A stretch of 64,000 nt of DNA from Arsukibacterium sp. UBA3155. GTDB lineage: Bacteria; Pseudomonadota; Gammaproteobacteria; Enterobacterales; Alteromonadaceae. The stretch's first letter is position 1. Each line of letters opens with the position of its first letter. The translations under genes were made by a program, and so were the position numbers. This document shows, piece after piece, positions 45,144 through 54,611 of the stretch. The notes under the pieces are model-generated. The model was not told where the DNA came from. It saw nothing but the letters and a program-made list of their open reading frames with translations, and did no database searches. The stretch covers positions 151,639 to 215,638 of the forward strand of contig DEYP01000016.1 in assembly GCA_002364615.1 (NCBI GenBank), written 5' to 3'.

Positions 45144-45590
45144 TCAGTAAGTTGCGGTGCTGCTAAACGGATCGACTTTTACTTCTGTTACCAACCACTT
45201 ACCGCTTTTTTTTACCAGGCTGACTGTTCGCAGGTTATCCATTTTTTTACCGTCGCGCTCACCGCTAAATACCAGAGTAATATCCGCGTTTTCATCATAT
45301 TGCTGGCGCAAGTTCTGACCACTGCGGTTTACTTCAATCGTGACCGTATCGTAAGACATGTTCATCAGTGTTCTGCCAACCTGGCGCGGCGTTACGTAAG
45401 AATCTAACAGAGCGGCAAATTCATCAGTACTTAAACTTTTGGCTTTTTCCAAGTCTTTATCATTGTAAAGCGCATGAAAAAACTCGGTGGCAATATGCTC
45501 AGGGGTACCCCAGTGTGTGTTGCTTGTTGGTTTTTCTTTACAAGCGCAGAGCAGCGTTACGCTAAGGAGAATTAGCAGTATCATTTTCAT
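45144..45590 (-). CDS. Lipoprotein with DUF4878/NTF2-like domain
   Basis: A 148-residue lipoprotein: LLSVTLLCACKEK is a good lipobox with Cys about 17. The mature domain has TPEHIATEFFHALYNDKDLEKA (helices), then strands DTVTIEVNRSGQ, ADITLVFSGERDGKK and KSGKWLVTEVKVDP, as in DUF4878 lipoproteins. Function is unknown; it lies alone between ech and cysK. Confidence 0.7.
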   Translation of the reverse strand: MKMILLILLSVTLLCACKEKPTSNTHWGTPEHIATEFFHALYNDKDLEKAKSLSTDEFAALLDSYVTPRQVGRTLMNMSYDTVTIEVNRSGQNLRQQYDENADITLVFSGERDGKKMDNLRTVSLVKKSGKWLVTEVKVDPFSSTATY

Positions 45591-45649
45591 CAGCGGCTAA
45601 CCTTTGTGACATACTATGATGGCAGTGTGGAATTTTATTCAGTCAGTGT

Positions 45650-45677
45650 AAAGAGAAAAGGCCGCATTAAGCGGCCT
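45650..45677 (-). terminator. Intrinsic terminator of cysK
   Basis: AGGCCGC and GCGGCCT (45659-45665 / 45671-45677) form a 7-bp GC stem with an ATTAA loop; on the minus strand TTTTCTCTTT follows. It lies 20 bases after the cysK stop. Confidence 0.85.
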
Positions 45678-45697
45678 GTATTACAGCAAACCTGAGC

Positions 45698-46672
45698 TTA
45701 AGGCTGAAGTTCCTGCTCAGTAAATATGTTAGCAAACAGCGGACTGGATAAATAACGCTCAGCAGCACTGGCCAGAATAACCACAATATTTTTACCGGCA
45801 TTTTCCGGTTTCGCTGCCTGGCGCTGCGCTGCGATTAACGCGGCACCAGATGAAATACCGGCCAGAATACCTTCTTCTTTCATCAGGCGGTGGGTGGCGG
45901 CAAAGGCGTCTTCACTGCTTACTGTTTCGACTTCATCAATCAATGATAAGTCGAGGTTGCCTGGAATAAAACCGGCGCCGATACCCTGAATTTTATGCGG
46001 TCCGGGCTTAATTTCTTCGCCGGCTTTGGCCTGGCTGATCACCGGAGACTCAGTCGGCTCTACCGCAACAATGTGCACCGGCATTTTCTTCACTTCTTTT
46101 AAATAACGGCTGACGCCAGTGATGGTGCCGCCGGTGCCAACGCCGGCGATAAAAATATCTACTTTACCGTCTAAATCGTTAAAAATTTCCGGACCTGTGG
46201 TATCCACGTGAATTTGCGGGTTGGCCGGGTTCTCAAATTGCTGTAGCAACACATAACGGTTTGGATCTGACGCCAGAATTTCATGCGCTTTTTCAATTGC
46301 GCCTTTCATGCCTTTAGGGCCTTCTGTCAGCACTAAGTTAGCACCCAACGCTTTTAACAGCTTACGCCGCTCGAGGCTCATGGTAGCAGGCATCGTCAGG
46401 GTGAGTTTATACCCCCGGCTGGCGGCAACAAATGCCAGAGCAATACCGGTATTACCTGAGGTTGGCTCAATAATTTCTTTGTCGGCCGTGAGAACACCAC
46501 GCTTTTCAGCATCCCAGATAAGTGCAGAGCCTAAGCGGCATTTAACACTGAAGCTGGGGTTACGTGATTCAATCTTCGCGTAGACATTGGCACCACCAGT
46601 AATGGTCCGGTTTAATTTGACCAGAGGGGTGCGACCGATAGACAATGAGTGGTCTGCAAATACGTTTGCCAT
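45698..46672 (-). CDS. cysK: Cysteine synthase A
   Basis: A 324-residue PLP enzyme making cysteine from O-acetylserine and sulfide. The PLP lysine is in [11 protein letters not shown] (Lys44), the substrate loop is [12 protein letters not shown], and [17 protein letters not shown] binds the cofactor phosphate. The C terminus lacks the short hydrophobic insert of CysM and is typical of CysK. ATG 46672 (MANVFADHS) follows GGAGC; an ATG four codons upstream is less supported. A terminator follows. Confidence 0.95.
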   Translation of the reverse strand: MANVFADHSLSIGRTPLVKLNRTITGGANVYAKIESRNPSFSVKCRLGSALIWDAEKRGVLTADKEIIEPTSGNTGIALAFVAASRGYKLTLTMPATMSLERRKLLKALGANLVLTEGPKGMKGAIEKAHEILASDPNRYVLLQQFENPANPQIHVDTTGPEIFNDLDGKVDIFIAGVGTGGTITGVSRYLKEVKKMPVHIVAVEPTESPVISQAKAGEEIKPGPHKIQGIGAGFIPGNLDLSLIDEVETVSSEDAFAATHRLMKEEGILAGISSGAALIAAQRQAAKPENAGKNIVVILASAAERYLSSPLFANIFTEQELQP

Positions 46673-46797
46673 AAAAAGCTCCAATTACAATGATAATGCT
46701 GCTAAGAATACGCCAGCAGCATAAAAGATGAAGTAGCGTTTGGCTATAACTTATATCATTTCACTTTAGCTGAAAATTTTACCGCAAGAGGATGAAG

Positions 46798-47643
46798 ATG
46801 GCCTTTGAAAGTACTGACAATTATATCGTATCGACTGAGCTTGGCCTGGCGGTTAACGCAGCGGTAACGCTGCAGAAACCATTACTGATTAAAGGCGAGC
46901 CGGGCACAGGTAAAACGAGATTGGCGGAAGAGCTGGCCCAGAGTCTTAATACTGAGCTTATTCAGTGGCATATCAAGTCCACAACTAAAGCTCAGCATGG
47001 TTTGTATGAATATGATGCCGTATCGCGGCTGCGCGACAGCCAACTGGGTAGTGACAAGGTGCAGGATATTGGCAACTATATTCGTCCAGGCAAATTATGG
47101 CAGGCCTTTACCGCAGCGAAGCGGCCAGTGTTGCTGATTGATGAAATTGACAAGGCCGATATCGAGTTTCCAAACGATTTGCTGCACGAACTGGACCAGA
47201 TGGCGTTTTATGTCCATGAAACAGGCGAGCAGATACGTGCAGTTGAACGGCCAATCGTTATCATTACCTCGAACAATGAAAAAGAGCTGCCCGACGCCTT
47301 TTTGCGCCGCTGCTTTTTTCACTATATTCGCTTTCCTGATGCGCAAACGCTGCGCTCGATTGTGGCGGTGCATTACCCTGATATTCAACAACAGCTGCTT
47401 AGCACTGCGCTGGAAATATTTTTTGAGCTGCGCGAATTACCGGGATTGAAGAAAAAGCCCTCTACCTCTGAGCTGTTGGACTGGTTAAAGCTGTTGTTGG
47501 CAGAAGATATCCCGGCCAGCGTGTTAACTGATAAACAGCAAAAAGGCGGGCTGATGCCAATGTTTGGCGCGTTACTGAAAAACGAGCAGGATGTTGCCCT
47601 GGTTGAAAAGCTGGCGTTTTTAGCGAAGCGTCAGGGACGTTAA
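46798..47643 (+). CDS. MoxR/AAA+ ATPase (CoxD-like)
   Basis: A 281-residue AAA+ protein. Walker A is KGEPGTGKTRLAEELA, Walker B is RPVLLIDEIDKADIEFPNDLL, and sensor-1 is IVIITSNNEKELPDAFLRRCFFHYI. This type is nearly always next to a VWA-domain CoxE-like protein, as here, and the pair works like a small chelatase-type remodeller of metalloenzymes or other proteins. ATG 46798 (MAFESTDNY) has AGAGGA at proper distance; the ATG two codons upstream overlaps that site. Confidence 0.92.
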   Translation: MAFESTDNYIVSTELGLAVNAAVTLQKPLLIKGEPGTGKTRLAEELAQSLNTELIQWHIKSTTKAQHGLYEYDAVSRLRDSQLGSDKVQDIGNYIRPGKLWQAFTAAKRPVLLIDEIDKADIEFPNDLLHELDQMAFYVHETGEQIRAVERPIVIITSNNEKELPDAFLRRCFFHYIRFPDAQTLRSIVAVHYPDIQQQLLSTALEIFFELRELPGLKKKPSTSELLDWLKLLLAEDIPASVLTDKQQKGGLMPMFGALLKNEQDVALVEKLAFLAKRQGR

Positions 47644-47710
47644 GGGATGTTTGTATCATGTGTTTTGTTCGCAGGGTTGAATGTAATACTGATGCGAGCA
47701 GAGGGCCAGA

Positions 47711-47788
47711 ACCTTGTTTCGGTCGGCGCAGAGTGTCTGAGTGAGGGCGCGAGCCCGAGCGAGTTGCTGCGACGAGCCGGGGCAAGTG
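47711..47788. repeat. Stem-loop repeat family 2, copy 2
   Basis: This lies between the MoxR and VWA genes. Arms ACCTTGTTTCGGTCGGCGC and GCGACGAGCCGGGGCAAGT pair imperfectly; the interior CAGAGTGTCTGAGTGAG...CGAGCGAGTTGCTG is the same as in copy 1, with a local GGGCGCGAGCCC hairpin at the apex. The arms are different from copy 1 but again self-complementary. Confidence 0.75.
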
Positions 47789-47828
47789 TTGTTGCCCTTA
47801 GCGATTCGACAGCGCCAAGGCAAACAAT

Positions 47829-48998
47829 ATGTTAATTGATTTCTTTTTTACTCTGCGTAAATACGGCTTAAAAACCAGTATTACCGAGCTGCTGGATTTA
47901 CTCAACGCCTTAAAACAGCAAGTGATCTTTGCCGATACCGAGGCGTTTTATCAGTTATCCCGGTTATGCCTGGTCAAAGATGAAACGCAGTACGACAAGT
48001 TTGACCGCGCCTTTGCCGATTATTTTGAAGGTGTAGCTGAGGTCGATATTGCCGCCAGTATTCCGCCCGAATGGCTGGTGCCGGAAGCGCTGCGTAAGTT
48101 AAGCGATGAAGATAAAGCGAAATTGCAAGCACTGGGCGGGCTGGATAAATTACTGGAAACCTTACGCGAGCGCTTAGCCGAGCAGCAAAAAAAACATGCC
48201 GGTGGCAATAAGTGGGTTGGCACCGGCGGCACGTCACCCTTTGGCGCTTACGGTTTTAACCCGGAGGGAGTGCGCATTGGCCAGCAGGGCAGTGGCCAGC
48301 GCCGGGCTGTGAAAGTGTGGGATAAGCGTGAGTTTAAAGATTTAGACACCGACGGCGAACTCAATAACCGCAGTATTAAACTGGCATTAAAGCAGCTACG
48401 TAAATTCGCCCGTACTGGAAGCGAGACCGAGCTGGATTTGCAGGGTACCATTCAGGCAACGTCGGAGCAGGCGGGCTGGCTGGACTTGCGCTTTATTCGT
48501 GAGCGGCATAATGCCATAAAGTTATTGGTCTTTTTTGACGTTGGCGGTTCAATGGATGACCATATTGAGCAATGTCAGAAGCTGTTTGCTGCGGTTAAAA
48601 CAGAGTTTAAACATCTGGAATTTTTCTACTTTCATAACTGTGTTTATGAGGGCGTTTGGCGTGACAATAAACGACGTTACACTGAGCAGATAAAAGTGGA
48701 CGATATTATTCATACCTATGGCAGCGACTATAAACTGATATTTGTCGGCGATGCCACCATGGGCCCTTATGAAATAGAGTATCCGGGGGGCAGTGTCGAG
48801 CATTTTAATGCGTTGCCCGGTAAAGTCTGGCTGCAGCGGTTACTTAATCAATACCCGAAAGCAGTATGGCTTAACCCACAACCACAGCAATGGTGGCAAC
48901 ACTACTTTTCCATTGACCAGATTAGTCAGATCATGACTAAACGCATGTTTCCATTAACGCTGGACGGCCTTGGTGGCGCTATTAAAACGCTTTTATAA
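47829..48998 (+). CDS. VWA-domain (CoxE-like) protein
   Basis: A 389-residue VWA protein. The N-terminal half is helical (LRKYGLKTSITELLDLLNAL) and includes a charged linker (SDEDKAKLQALGG). The VWA domain has VFFDVGGSMDDHIEQC; the MIDAS is DxGxS rather than DxSxS, a variation I associate with this subgroup. FVGDATMGPYEI is the later MIDAS-like loop. It partners the MoxR ATPase upstream; the 185-base gap between them holds a family 2 stem-loop. Confidence 0.88.
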   Translation: MLIDFFFTLRKYGLKTSITELLDLLNALKQQVIFADTEAFYQLSRLCLVKDETQYDKFDRAFADYFEGVAEVDIAASIPPEWLVPEALRKLSDEDKAKLQALGGLDKLLETLRERLAEQQKKHAGGNKWVGTGGTSPFGAYGFNPEGVRIGQQGSGQRRAVKVWDKREFKDLDTDGELNNRSIKLALKQLRKFARTGSETELDLQGTIQATSEQAGWLDLRFIRERHNAIKLLVFFDVGGSMDDHIEQCQKLFAAVKTEFKHLEFFYFHNCVYEGVWRDNKRRYTEQIKVDDIIHTYGSDYKLIFVGDATMGPYEIEYPGGSVEHFNALPGKVWLQRLLNQYPKAVWLNPQPQQWWQHYFSIDQISQIMTKRMFPLTLDGLGGAIKTLL

Positions 48999-49045
48999 AG
49001 GTTGGGTTAATCAGGCAGTGACGTAATTAAGCAAGGATAAACAGC

Positions 49046-50086
49046 ATGACATTACAGCGGCCCCTGAAAAGCCGGTTGTGGATTTGGTTATTATGGCTGG
49101 CAGGTTTTTACGCTGTCTGGCTATACCTTGTTGCCGGGTTAGGGTATTGGTCTACTGCCGCTGCGCACTGGCCGATGGCCGTCGCAATGACCATTGGCAG
49201 CTATGCGGCAGGCTCGACCCCGATGGGCGGCGGTACAGTCGGCTTTCCGGTGCTAGTATTGTTATTTGAACTTCCTGCCAGCCTGGGCCGGGATTTCAGC
49301 TTTGCTATTCAATCTATAGGTATGACCAGCGCCGCAATATTTATTCTGGCCAGACGCCAGCCGCTAGCCTGGGCCACTTTGAACGGCGCGATTCTAGGTG
49401 CATTGTTCGGTACGCCTTTTGGTATTTTCTTTATTGCACCTTATGTGCCTGAATTGTGGATAAAACTGCTGTTTGCCGTGGTTTGGGCCAGTTTCGGCTT
49501 ACTGCATTTATGGCGTTTAAATGAAATTGCCGGCCACAGCGGCATCACCGACTTTGATGAAAAATGGGATTTTAAACTCGGGCTCTGGATTGGTGTGCTG
49601 GCGGGCGCTACTGTGGCCGCCGTTACGGGTGTTGGCATTGATATGGTGCTGTACACCGCACTTGTACTGTTGTGCCGGGCTGACTTGAAAATTGCCATTC
49701 CTACCTCAGTGGTGATTATGGCGTTTACCTCGGTGCTCGGGGTGCTTGTTAAAATCGTGTCGGGGCAGGGGCTGGCCCCGGGCGTGTTTGAAAACTGGCT
49801 GGCCGCGGCACCGGTAGTGGCAATAGGTGCGCCGCTTGGAGTCTTTATTGTGGCCATAATTGGCCGTAAACCGACGCTGCTGGTGGTGGCAACATTATGT
49901 GTTGGGCAGTTTATCTGGACCTTGTATGCAGAGCAGCAGCGGCTTGGCCTGAGCGGTATGTTACTGGCAGGCCTGGCCGTACTGGCTTGTCTGGCTGGCT
50001 TCGAATTACTGCGCCGTTGGGGGGCGATACTGGTGGGTGAGAAAACTGCCAAAGCTCAAGCTAAAGCGTTAGCAGCCAATAGTTAA
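49046..50086 (+). CDS. TauE/SafE-family permease
   Basis: A 346-residue protein with eight to ten membrane segments. YAAGSTPMGGGTVGFPVLVLLF is the glycine-rich loop typical of TauE/SafE sulfite or sulfonate exporters, repeated in the second half by GATVAAVTGVGIDMVLYTALV. The substrate is presumed to be a sulfur-containing or organic anion; cysK is nearby but not linked. AAGGATAAAC precedes the ATG. Confidence 0.88.
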   Translation: MTLQRPLKSRLWIWLLWLAGFYAVWLYLVAGLGYWSTAAAHWPMAVAMTIGSYAAGSTPMGGGTVGFPVLVLLFELPASLGRDFSFAIQSIGMTSAAIFILARRQPLAWATLNGAILGALFGTPFGIFFIAPYVPELWIKLLFAVVWASFGLLHLWRLNEIAGHSGITDFDEKWDFKLGLWIGVLAGATVAAVTGVGIDMVLYTALVLLCRADLKIAIPTSVVIMAFTSVLGVLVKIVSGQGLAPGVFENWLAAAPVVAIGAPLGVFIVAIIGRKPTLLVVATLCVGQFIWTLYAEQQRLGLSGMLLAGLAVLACLAGFELLRRWGAILVGEKTAKAQAKALAANS

Positions 50087-50102
50087 GTGTCTGTTACTTC
50101 AC

Positions 50103-50396
50103 TTAACGGTAAAAAGCTTCAACCTTGCCTTTTACTTTCATTAGTAACGGCTGGCCACGACGGTCTACCGCCTTACCTGCAGCCACTTTTACCCAACCTT
50201 CGCTAATGCAATATTCTTCCACATCAAAACGCTCTTTGCCGTTTAGCCTGATACCGACATCATGTTTAAAAACATCTGCATTGTAATGTGGGCTGCGCGG
50301 GTTCACCGACAGCTGATCAGGAAGCTGTGGCTGGGTTGCCAGCTCATCAGTTACTGTAGCAGTGGTTGCGGTATTGTTAGTTGTGGTATCAGTCAT
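50103..50396 (-). CDS. DUF3297 family protein
   Basis: A 97-residue protein. After a Thr-rich leader (about 1-25) comes the conserved core: PDQLSVNPRSPHYNADVF, GIRLNGKERFDVEEYCIS, EGWVKVAAGKAVDRRGQP, which is DUF3297. Function is unknown, although the family is nearly universal in many gammaproteobacteria. It converges on the permease gene with 16 bases between. Confidence 0.9.
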   Translation of the reverse strand: MTDTTTNNTATTATVTDELATQPQLPDQLSVNPRSPHYNADVFKHDVGIRLNGKERFDVEEYCISEGWVKVAAGKAVDRRGQPLLMKVKGKVEAFYR

Positions 50397-50507
50397 AGCG
50401 TTAGTCTTCGCAAATTAAAAGTGCGTCATTGTAGGCAAAGCCAGCAAGGTGCTCAAGTGTGTTCAACACAAATTACACCACAAAGCCATTTTACCAGACC
50501 GGGCTCT

Positions 50508-51398
50508 TTATAATTCCAGGTACTGCGGCCAGCCTAGTAGCGGATTAGTCAGACCTTGTTTACCTTCAAACGCGTCCAGCTTTTCGGGTGACGCGTCTTT
50601 TTTTGCAAGGGCCTGGTAATCTTTGGCAAAGCTTAAGGTGCGTGCCAATGCTGGCACAAAATGCTGACCTAAATCGGCGCGAATAGCCTCTGCATTGGCC
50701 GCAGGCAACTCGGCCAGGGTAGCTTCGGTTTGCAGTGCAAAAAACGTGTCGTTAAACCAGTGTTGTTGCAAGGTAATGCTATGCAGTCGTTTTTTTAAAT
50801 CCTGGCGTACTTTGTCGCCACCGGTCAGGGCGCGATAAAATACTACTTCGGCTAATACCTCTTCTAAGCTGAAATGCTCAAACTCATCAAAATGACTGCG
50901 GGCGTAAAATTGCTGCTGCAGTAGCTGCATACTCTGGTTGCGCCGGTGCTCAATTAAGGCCTGCTGATAATGTTGCCAGCCACTCCAATCTTCTGCATCG
51001 GGTGGGCTGGATACCTGCTGCAGTAGCTGCTCTTCCACGTCACCATATAATGACTTGCTGCTGCTTCTGCTAACGGTGTTTAGCATGCTCCAGCCTTTCT
51101 GAAACGGCTTTACCAGGCCTTCGGGTGCCAGTAGCAGGGCCAGAGCACGTTGCTTATCGTGGTCTGCCAGCTCCAGTAAACCCAGGCTCACTATCCCAAT
51201 AACGTCATGTGCGGCTTGTTCCAGCAGGTGCATTTTATATTTATTATAAAATTTATCAGCAAACTTCAGGCTCATCAGCACCGCTTTGCTTTTAATCTGG
51301 CTAAGCTGTGCAGTATTTAGCTGCTCGGCTGCCAGTGCACCGCTGATCACCTGACTTAAAAACGGCCCTGTGCTGCCATCACGTAACATTAACTGCAT
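50508..51398 (-). CDS. Unrecognised helical protein of the J-domain cluster
   Basis: A 296-residue soluble protein, all-helical in appearance (KSKAVLMSLKFADKFYNKYK, HDVIGIVSLGLLELADHDKQ, YQALIEHRRNQSMQLLQQQF), without a signal peptide or known motif. It is the last gene of a four-gene minus-strand cluster led by a J-domain protein, 44 bases after the gene before it. A cytosolic scaffold or client-binding role with Hsp70 is a guess from context. Confidence 0.55.
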   Translation of the reverse strand: MQLMLRDGSTGPFLSQVISGALAAEQLNTAQLSQIKSKAVLMSLKFADKFYNKYKMHLLEQAAHDVIGIVSLGLLELADHDKQRALALLLAPEGLVKPFQKGWSMLNTVSRSSSKSLYGDVEEQLLQQVSSPPDAEDWSGWQHYQQALIEHRRNQSMQLLQQQFYARSHFDEFEHFSLEEVLAEVVFYRALTGGDKVRQDLKKRLHSITLQQHWFNDTFFALQTEATLAELPAANAEAIRADLGQHFVPALARTLSFAKDYQALAKKDASPEKLDAFEGKQGLTNPLLGWPQYLEL

Positions 51399-51442
51399 GG
51401 TTTTCCCTGCTTCCCTGCCAATAAAGGCAGGTTAGATAACGG

Positions 51443-52204
51443 TTAGTCTAAAAAGCTGAACATATCGTCCACTTCGGCAAATTCATCTTTCGCCTGGTTT
51501 TTCTCTTTGGCTTGCATTACCAGCTCGGTGGCGAATTTATTAATAATGCCTTCCCAGCCTGAATTTTCATTGCGAATAAGCGCTTTAATAGCCTGTTCTA
51601 CCCGGGGCGCCAGCTGCCGGATAAGCGCCAGCAAGCTGCGTGGATCGTCAATACCAAGACCATGCGCATCTTCATTCATCTGCCGCTCGGTGTAGCGCAC
51701 GGCTTCTTCTAAGTCTTCTTCTTCGTCATGCAGCATATCGTGCAGACCATCGTCATCAGTAATAGCTTCACCGCGGTACAACTCAATAAAAGGGATAGAC
51801 AAATAAAACAAGCCGGCCGGATCTTCTGCCACACACTCTAAAATTTCAGCTTGTTTCTCTTCGTTGTCCTGGGTGCGGATAAGATAGGTTAAAAAATCAA
51901 AAGTATGTTGCTGTAGCTCGTCAGCATTATTTTTGATTTTCTCTTCCCAGTACAATGGCTGTTGACAGACGATATCGCGGATCCGCTCCGGGCTCATCAG
52001 CTCGGAAATAATGGACGGAAACGAAATATCGTGCTGGCTGTTCATTTGGGTAAGGGTGACGATATCAATATTTTCAATCACCTCAACCAATTGCTCATCG
52101 CTCATGGTATTGGCAATTAATTCAAATTTTTTGCTGGCCTGTTTCGGCTCAATAACGGCCAGCTCTTTAATTTCGGCAACCGCAATTTCAATCAAATTAG
52201 TCAT
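51443..52204 (-). CDS. Unrecognised acidic protein of the J-domain cluster
   Basis: A 253-residue, strongly acidic protein (for example [19 protein letters not shown] around residue 150). It is predicted helical with repeats of 'LIRxL' type ([40 protein letters not shown]) and ends in [14 protein letters not shown], an acidic-hydrophobic tail reminiscent of a docking peptide. No family is recognised. Its ATG overlaps the previous stop by four bases. Confidence 0.55.
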   Translation of the reverse strand: MTNLIEIAVAEIKELAVIEPKQASKKFELIANTMSDEQLVEVIENIDIVTLTQMNSQHDISFPSIISELMSPERIRDIVCQQPLYWEEKIKNNADELQQHTFDFLTYLIRTQDNEEKQAEILECVAEDPAGLFYLSIPFIELYRGEAITDDDGLHDMLHDEEEDLEEAVRYTERQMNEDAHGLGIDDPRSLLALIRQLAPRVEQAIKALIRNENSGWEGIINKFATELVMQAKEKNQAKDEFAEVDDMFSFLD

Positions 52205-52851
52205 TCAGGTTTCTCTCTGTTAAAGCGAATGTCATCGTATTGGTTGTCATAACCTGGCTCGTCGCTATCAACGCCATCGTTAAAGCCGTTATCGTCATTG
52301 TTGTCATCGTTGCTATAGCCATCACTGTCGTAGCTTTCATTGCTGTAATTGTCGCTGCTAAAATCATCCTCTGGCGCCAAATCGTCCATATCAGCTTGCC
52401 CGTCATCAGCATCTGGACGATGCTGGCCAGCACTGCGCCCGCCGCCATTGGTATTAAGCTTGTCACCATGCGCCATTAAAAATAATACCGCGCAGCTTTC
52501 TATTAGCATGGGCTCTGAGTATGCCCGAATTGCTTTTACCAGTTCTACATCAGCGTTATTAAAGGCGGCGGATGTTTTAAACTCATCCCAGCTTGGGGCT
52601 GTGCCGGTATTAAGCCACTGCTGCCATTTAGCCTGAGCTGCCGCCGGGAATTTTACCCGGCCAAATAGCGCTACCGGCAGATATTCCGGTAATGATTCCA
52701 GCAGTTTGGGGTCGCGCAACAATACCGCCTTCATTTTCGCGGTATATTGTTCCAGCGCTTTCGGGGTTTCTGGATCCAGATAAGATTCAATATTTTCTCT
52801 GGCATCTGTTTGCAGGGCGCGAATGCGCTTTAAATTAAGTTTTGTAGCCAT
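52201..52851 (-). CDS. Unrecognised protein with Asp/Asn/Ser-rich disordered tail
   Basis: A 216-residue protein. Residues 1-135 form a helical domain ([21 protein letters not shown], then [20 protein letters not shown] and [19 protein letters not shown]). Residues ~150-210 are low complexity, dominated by Asp, Asn, Ser, Gly and Tyr ([19 protein letters not shown]), thus probably disordered and very acidic. Frames on the other strand here are artefacts of this repeat-like codon run. It follows the J-domain gene by 61 bases and overlaps the next by ATGA. Confidence 0.55.
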   Translation of the reverse strand: MATKLNLKRIRALQTDARENIESYLDPETPKALEQYTAKMKAVLLRDPKLLESLPEYLPVALFGRVKFPAAAQAKWQQWLNTGTAPSWDEFKTSAAFNNADVELVKAIRAYSEPMLIESCAVLFLMAHGDKLNTNGGGRSAGQHRPDADDGQADMDDLAPEDDFSSDNYSNESYDSDGYSNDDNNDDNGFNDGVDSDEPGYDNQYDDIRFNREKPE

Positions 52852-52912
52852 AGCGGGGTGACGACCTGTTTAAGTAAAAGTTCAAACCTATGTTAAAGAT
52901 AATAGCAGTTTG

Positions 52913-53194
52913 TCAGTAGTAGTGATCCCACAGTTCCTGCATGGCGGCGGCAGGGTCGGTTACAATGACATTATTAAAGTCTTTTATAAAAGCGCTTTTT
53001 AGTTTTGGATCTGACAACACTTCATAGGCCTGCTTAATCCGTTGCAGCTGAGTTGCAGCCAGTTCTTTCTCTTCATCGCTTTGCCCCAGCAATTTATCCG
53101 GGTGGTAGCGATTAGACAGGCGTTTATAGGCTTTTTTAATATCGTCATCGCTGGCATTGGTTTTAATGCCAAGCACGCGAAAGTGGTTAATCAT
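52913..53194 (-). CDS. Small J-domain protein
   Basis: A 93-residue stand-alone J-domain: NHFRVLGIKTNASDDDIKKA, the HPD motif in NRYHPDKLLG (His31-Pro-Asp33), and KQAYEVLSDPKLKSAF. It lacks the Gly/Phe, zinc-finger and C-terminal domains of DnaJ, so it would act only as an Hsp70 (DnaK) activator targeted by partners. The short tail ends in AAMQELWDHYY. It leads three unrecognised genes, which could be its adaptor or clients. Confidence 0.88.
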   Translation of the reverse strand: MINHFRVLGIKTNASDDDIKKAYKRLSNRYHPDKLLGQSDEEKELAATQLQRIKQAYEVLSDPKLKSAFIKDFNNVIVTDPAAAMQELWDHYY

Positions 53195-53325
53195 AGTGTA
53201 TCCTGCAACACGGTTATTTTAGCGGTATCGTAAGCTGGCAAAATTAACTAAACCAACAGCACATTTCCTGGCCGGCAATGATAGCAGAAGGTATCGATGC
53301 TACCTAGCGCTGGTTAGCGGCATGT

Positions 53326-54489
53326 TCAGGGTTGAATAAACCAGCGTGGGTCGGTGTTTAATTGAAAAAGCAGCGGTGAAAACTGTTTATAATTTTCGCT
53401 GTTGGCCTGGCATTGAATGTTGTCAGGGTATTTGCTTTTCCATGGGTCATTAACCAGATAAACCTGATCTCCTGCTACCGCTACCCCTTCAATTGAGGTG
53501 TTTTTGAGTTTTTCATAAGCCGGACAGGACTTATCTGTAGCGTTTTGGGCGGTGCTTTGCACTTTGGTCAGGCTGACCGGCGGATTCGGCGCATAAAATT
53601 GCAGTTGCTGCACAAAAGGTGCTTGCTGCTGGCTGATGTCGATAACCCATATTTCATCATCATTGCGCGCGGCCGCGACCAGGTAACCCGGATGGGTGCT
53701 ATCCGGGTGTGGCAAGTAATCCAGACCATTAATAGGATGGTTGTTTGCATCAGGCACAGGCAGTACAAAACCAGTGTCGCGCACTGCGACAAACTCCTGA
53801 AGCTGCCAGAAGTCATTGTTATAGGGTGTCACAAAAATCATTGGCGCATTTGCCAGGTTTTTTTCCAGTGCCAGATACAAATTAGCGTTGTTATCTATTG
53901 CCAGCCCTTCAATTCCATCATTGGCAAAATTGCCCACCTTCGCCTGCTCTGGAAACTGTACCGGCCGTACTGCAACAATTTCGGCTTTGCTCAGGGCTTT
54001 ATCAGTTTTAATTTTAACCAGCAATGTTGGGTATGGCGTGGAGTGGGTCGCCTGATAGCGCCTGGCGCATTCAGGGCTAAGTTGATAGTCAGACGAGTCT
54101 TCGGTAACGGTGATCAAAGTGGTGTCATCCTGTCGGTCCCAGGTTAACGACTCCCAGTCAGGATAGGCAGCTAATAAGGCGCCAAAACAGCCTTTAGTTA
54201 GCGACTCAGCCACTGTTATGTTAACGGGCGCGGCCGTCAGTTGGCCGGTCGTCGGGTTAATCTTTAATAAGACATTGCGCTGGGGCATGGCAGCACTATT
54301 ATCCCCGATATGAATGAGTTCGTTATGACGCAGGGTTAAGCCAGAGCTTTGCGGGTCAACCAGCCGATGCCCATCTGTATCACTGAGCCACTGGCCGCGT
54401 AAATGCAGTTCATTGGCCAGGGCACTGGGGCTTAAACTGCCAAAAACTAATGTCAGAGCGCTTGCGATGAACAAAGTAGATACGTGCAT
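53326..54489 (-). CDS. Exported phytase/esterase-like beta-propeller protein
   Basis: A 387-residue protein with a signal peptide (LFIASALTLVFGSLSPSALA). The mature part has NDGIEGLAIDNNANLYLALE and PINGLDYLPHPDSTHPGYLV, resembling the 'esterase-like activity of phytase' propeller family. The strand-rich sequence supports a beta-propeller. The natural ligand is not known. It precedes the J-domain cluster on the same strand by 131 bases but is on the downstream side of asnB, apparently independent. Confidence 0.65.
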   Translation of the reverse strand: MHVSTLFIASALTLVFGSLSPSALANELHLRGQWLSDTDGHRLVDPQSSGLTLRHNELIHIGDNSAAMPQRNVLLKINPTTGQLTAAPVNITVAESLTKGCFGALLAAYPDWESLTWDRQDDTTLITVTEDSSDYQLSPECARRYQATHSTPYPTLLVKIKTDKALSKAEIVAVRPVQFPEQAKVGNFANDGIEGLAIDNNANLYLALEKNLANAPMIFVTPYNNDFWQLQEFVAVRDTGFVLPVPDANNHPINGLDYLPHPDSTHPGYLVAAARNDDEIWVIDISQQQAPFVQQLQFYAPNPPVSLTKVQSTAQNATDKSCPAYEKLKNTSIEGVAVAGDQVYLVNDPWKSKYPDNIQCQANSENYKQFSPLLFQLNTDPRWFIQP

Positions 54490-54611
54490 AGTGTCAGCTC
54501 CTGACAGTTGTTAGTGATTAAGTTGTCAGTGATTACTATAAAATAACTGATTATCATCCAAATGTTAGCCGATATTGTGCCAGTTAATTACCGTCTCGAA
54601 TATATCGCGCT

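Noticed and set aside
50082-50107. GTTAAGTG / CACTTAAC inverted repeat between the permease and DUF3297 genes
   Set aside because: It is AT-rich, has a 10-base loop and no T tract; too weak to call a terminator.
52197-52479. Hydrophobic frames on both strands across the acidic-tail coding region
   Set aside because: They are shadows of the low-complexity GAT/AAT codon run in the 216-residue protein; repetitive Met/Thr/Ile content is an artefact.
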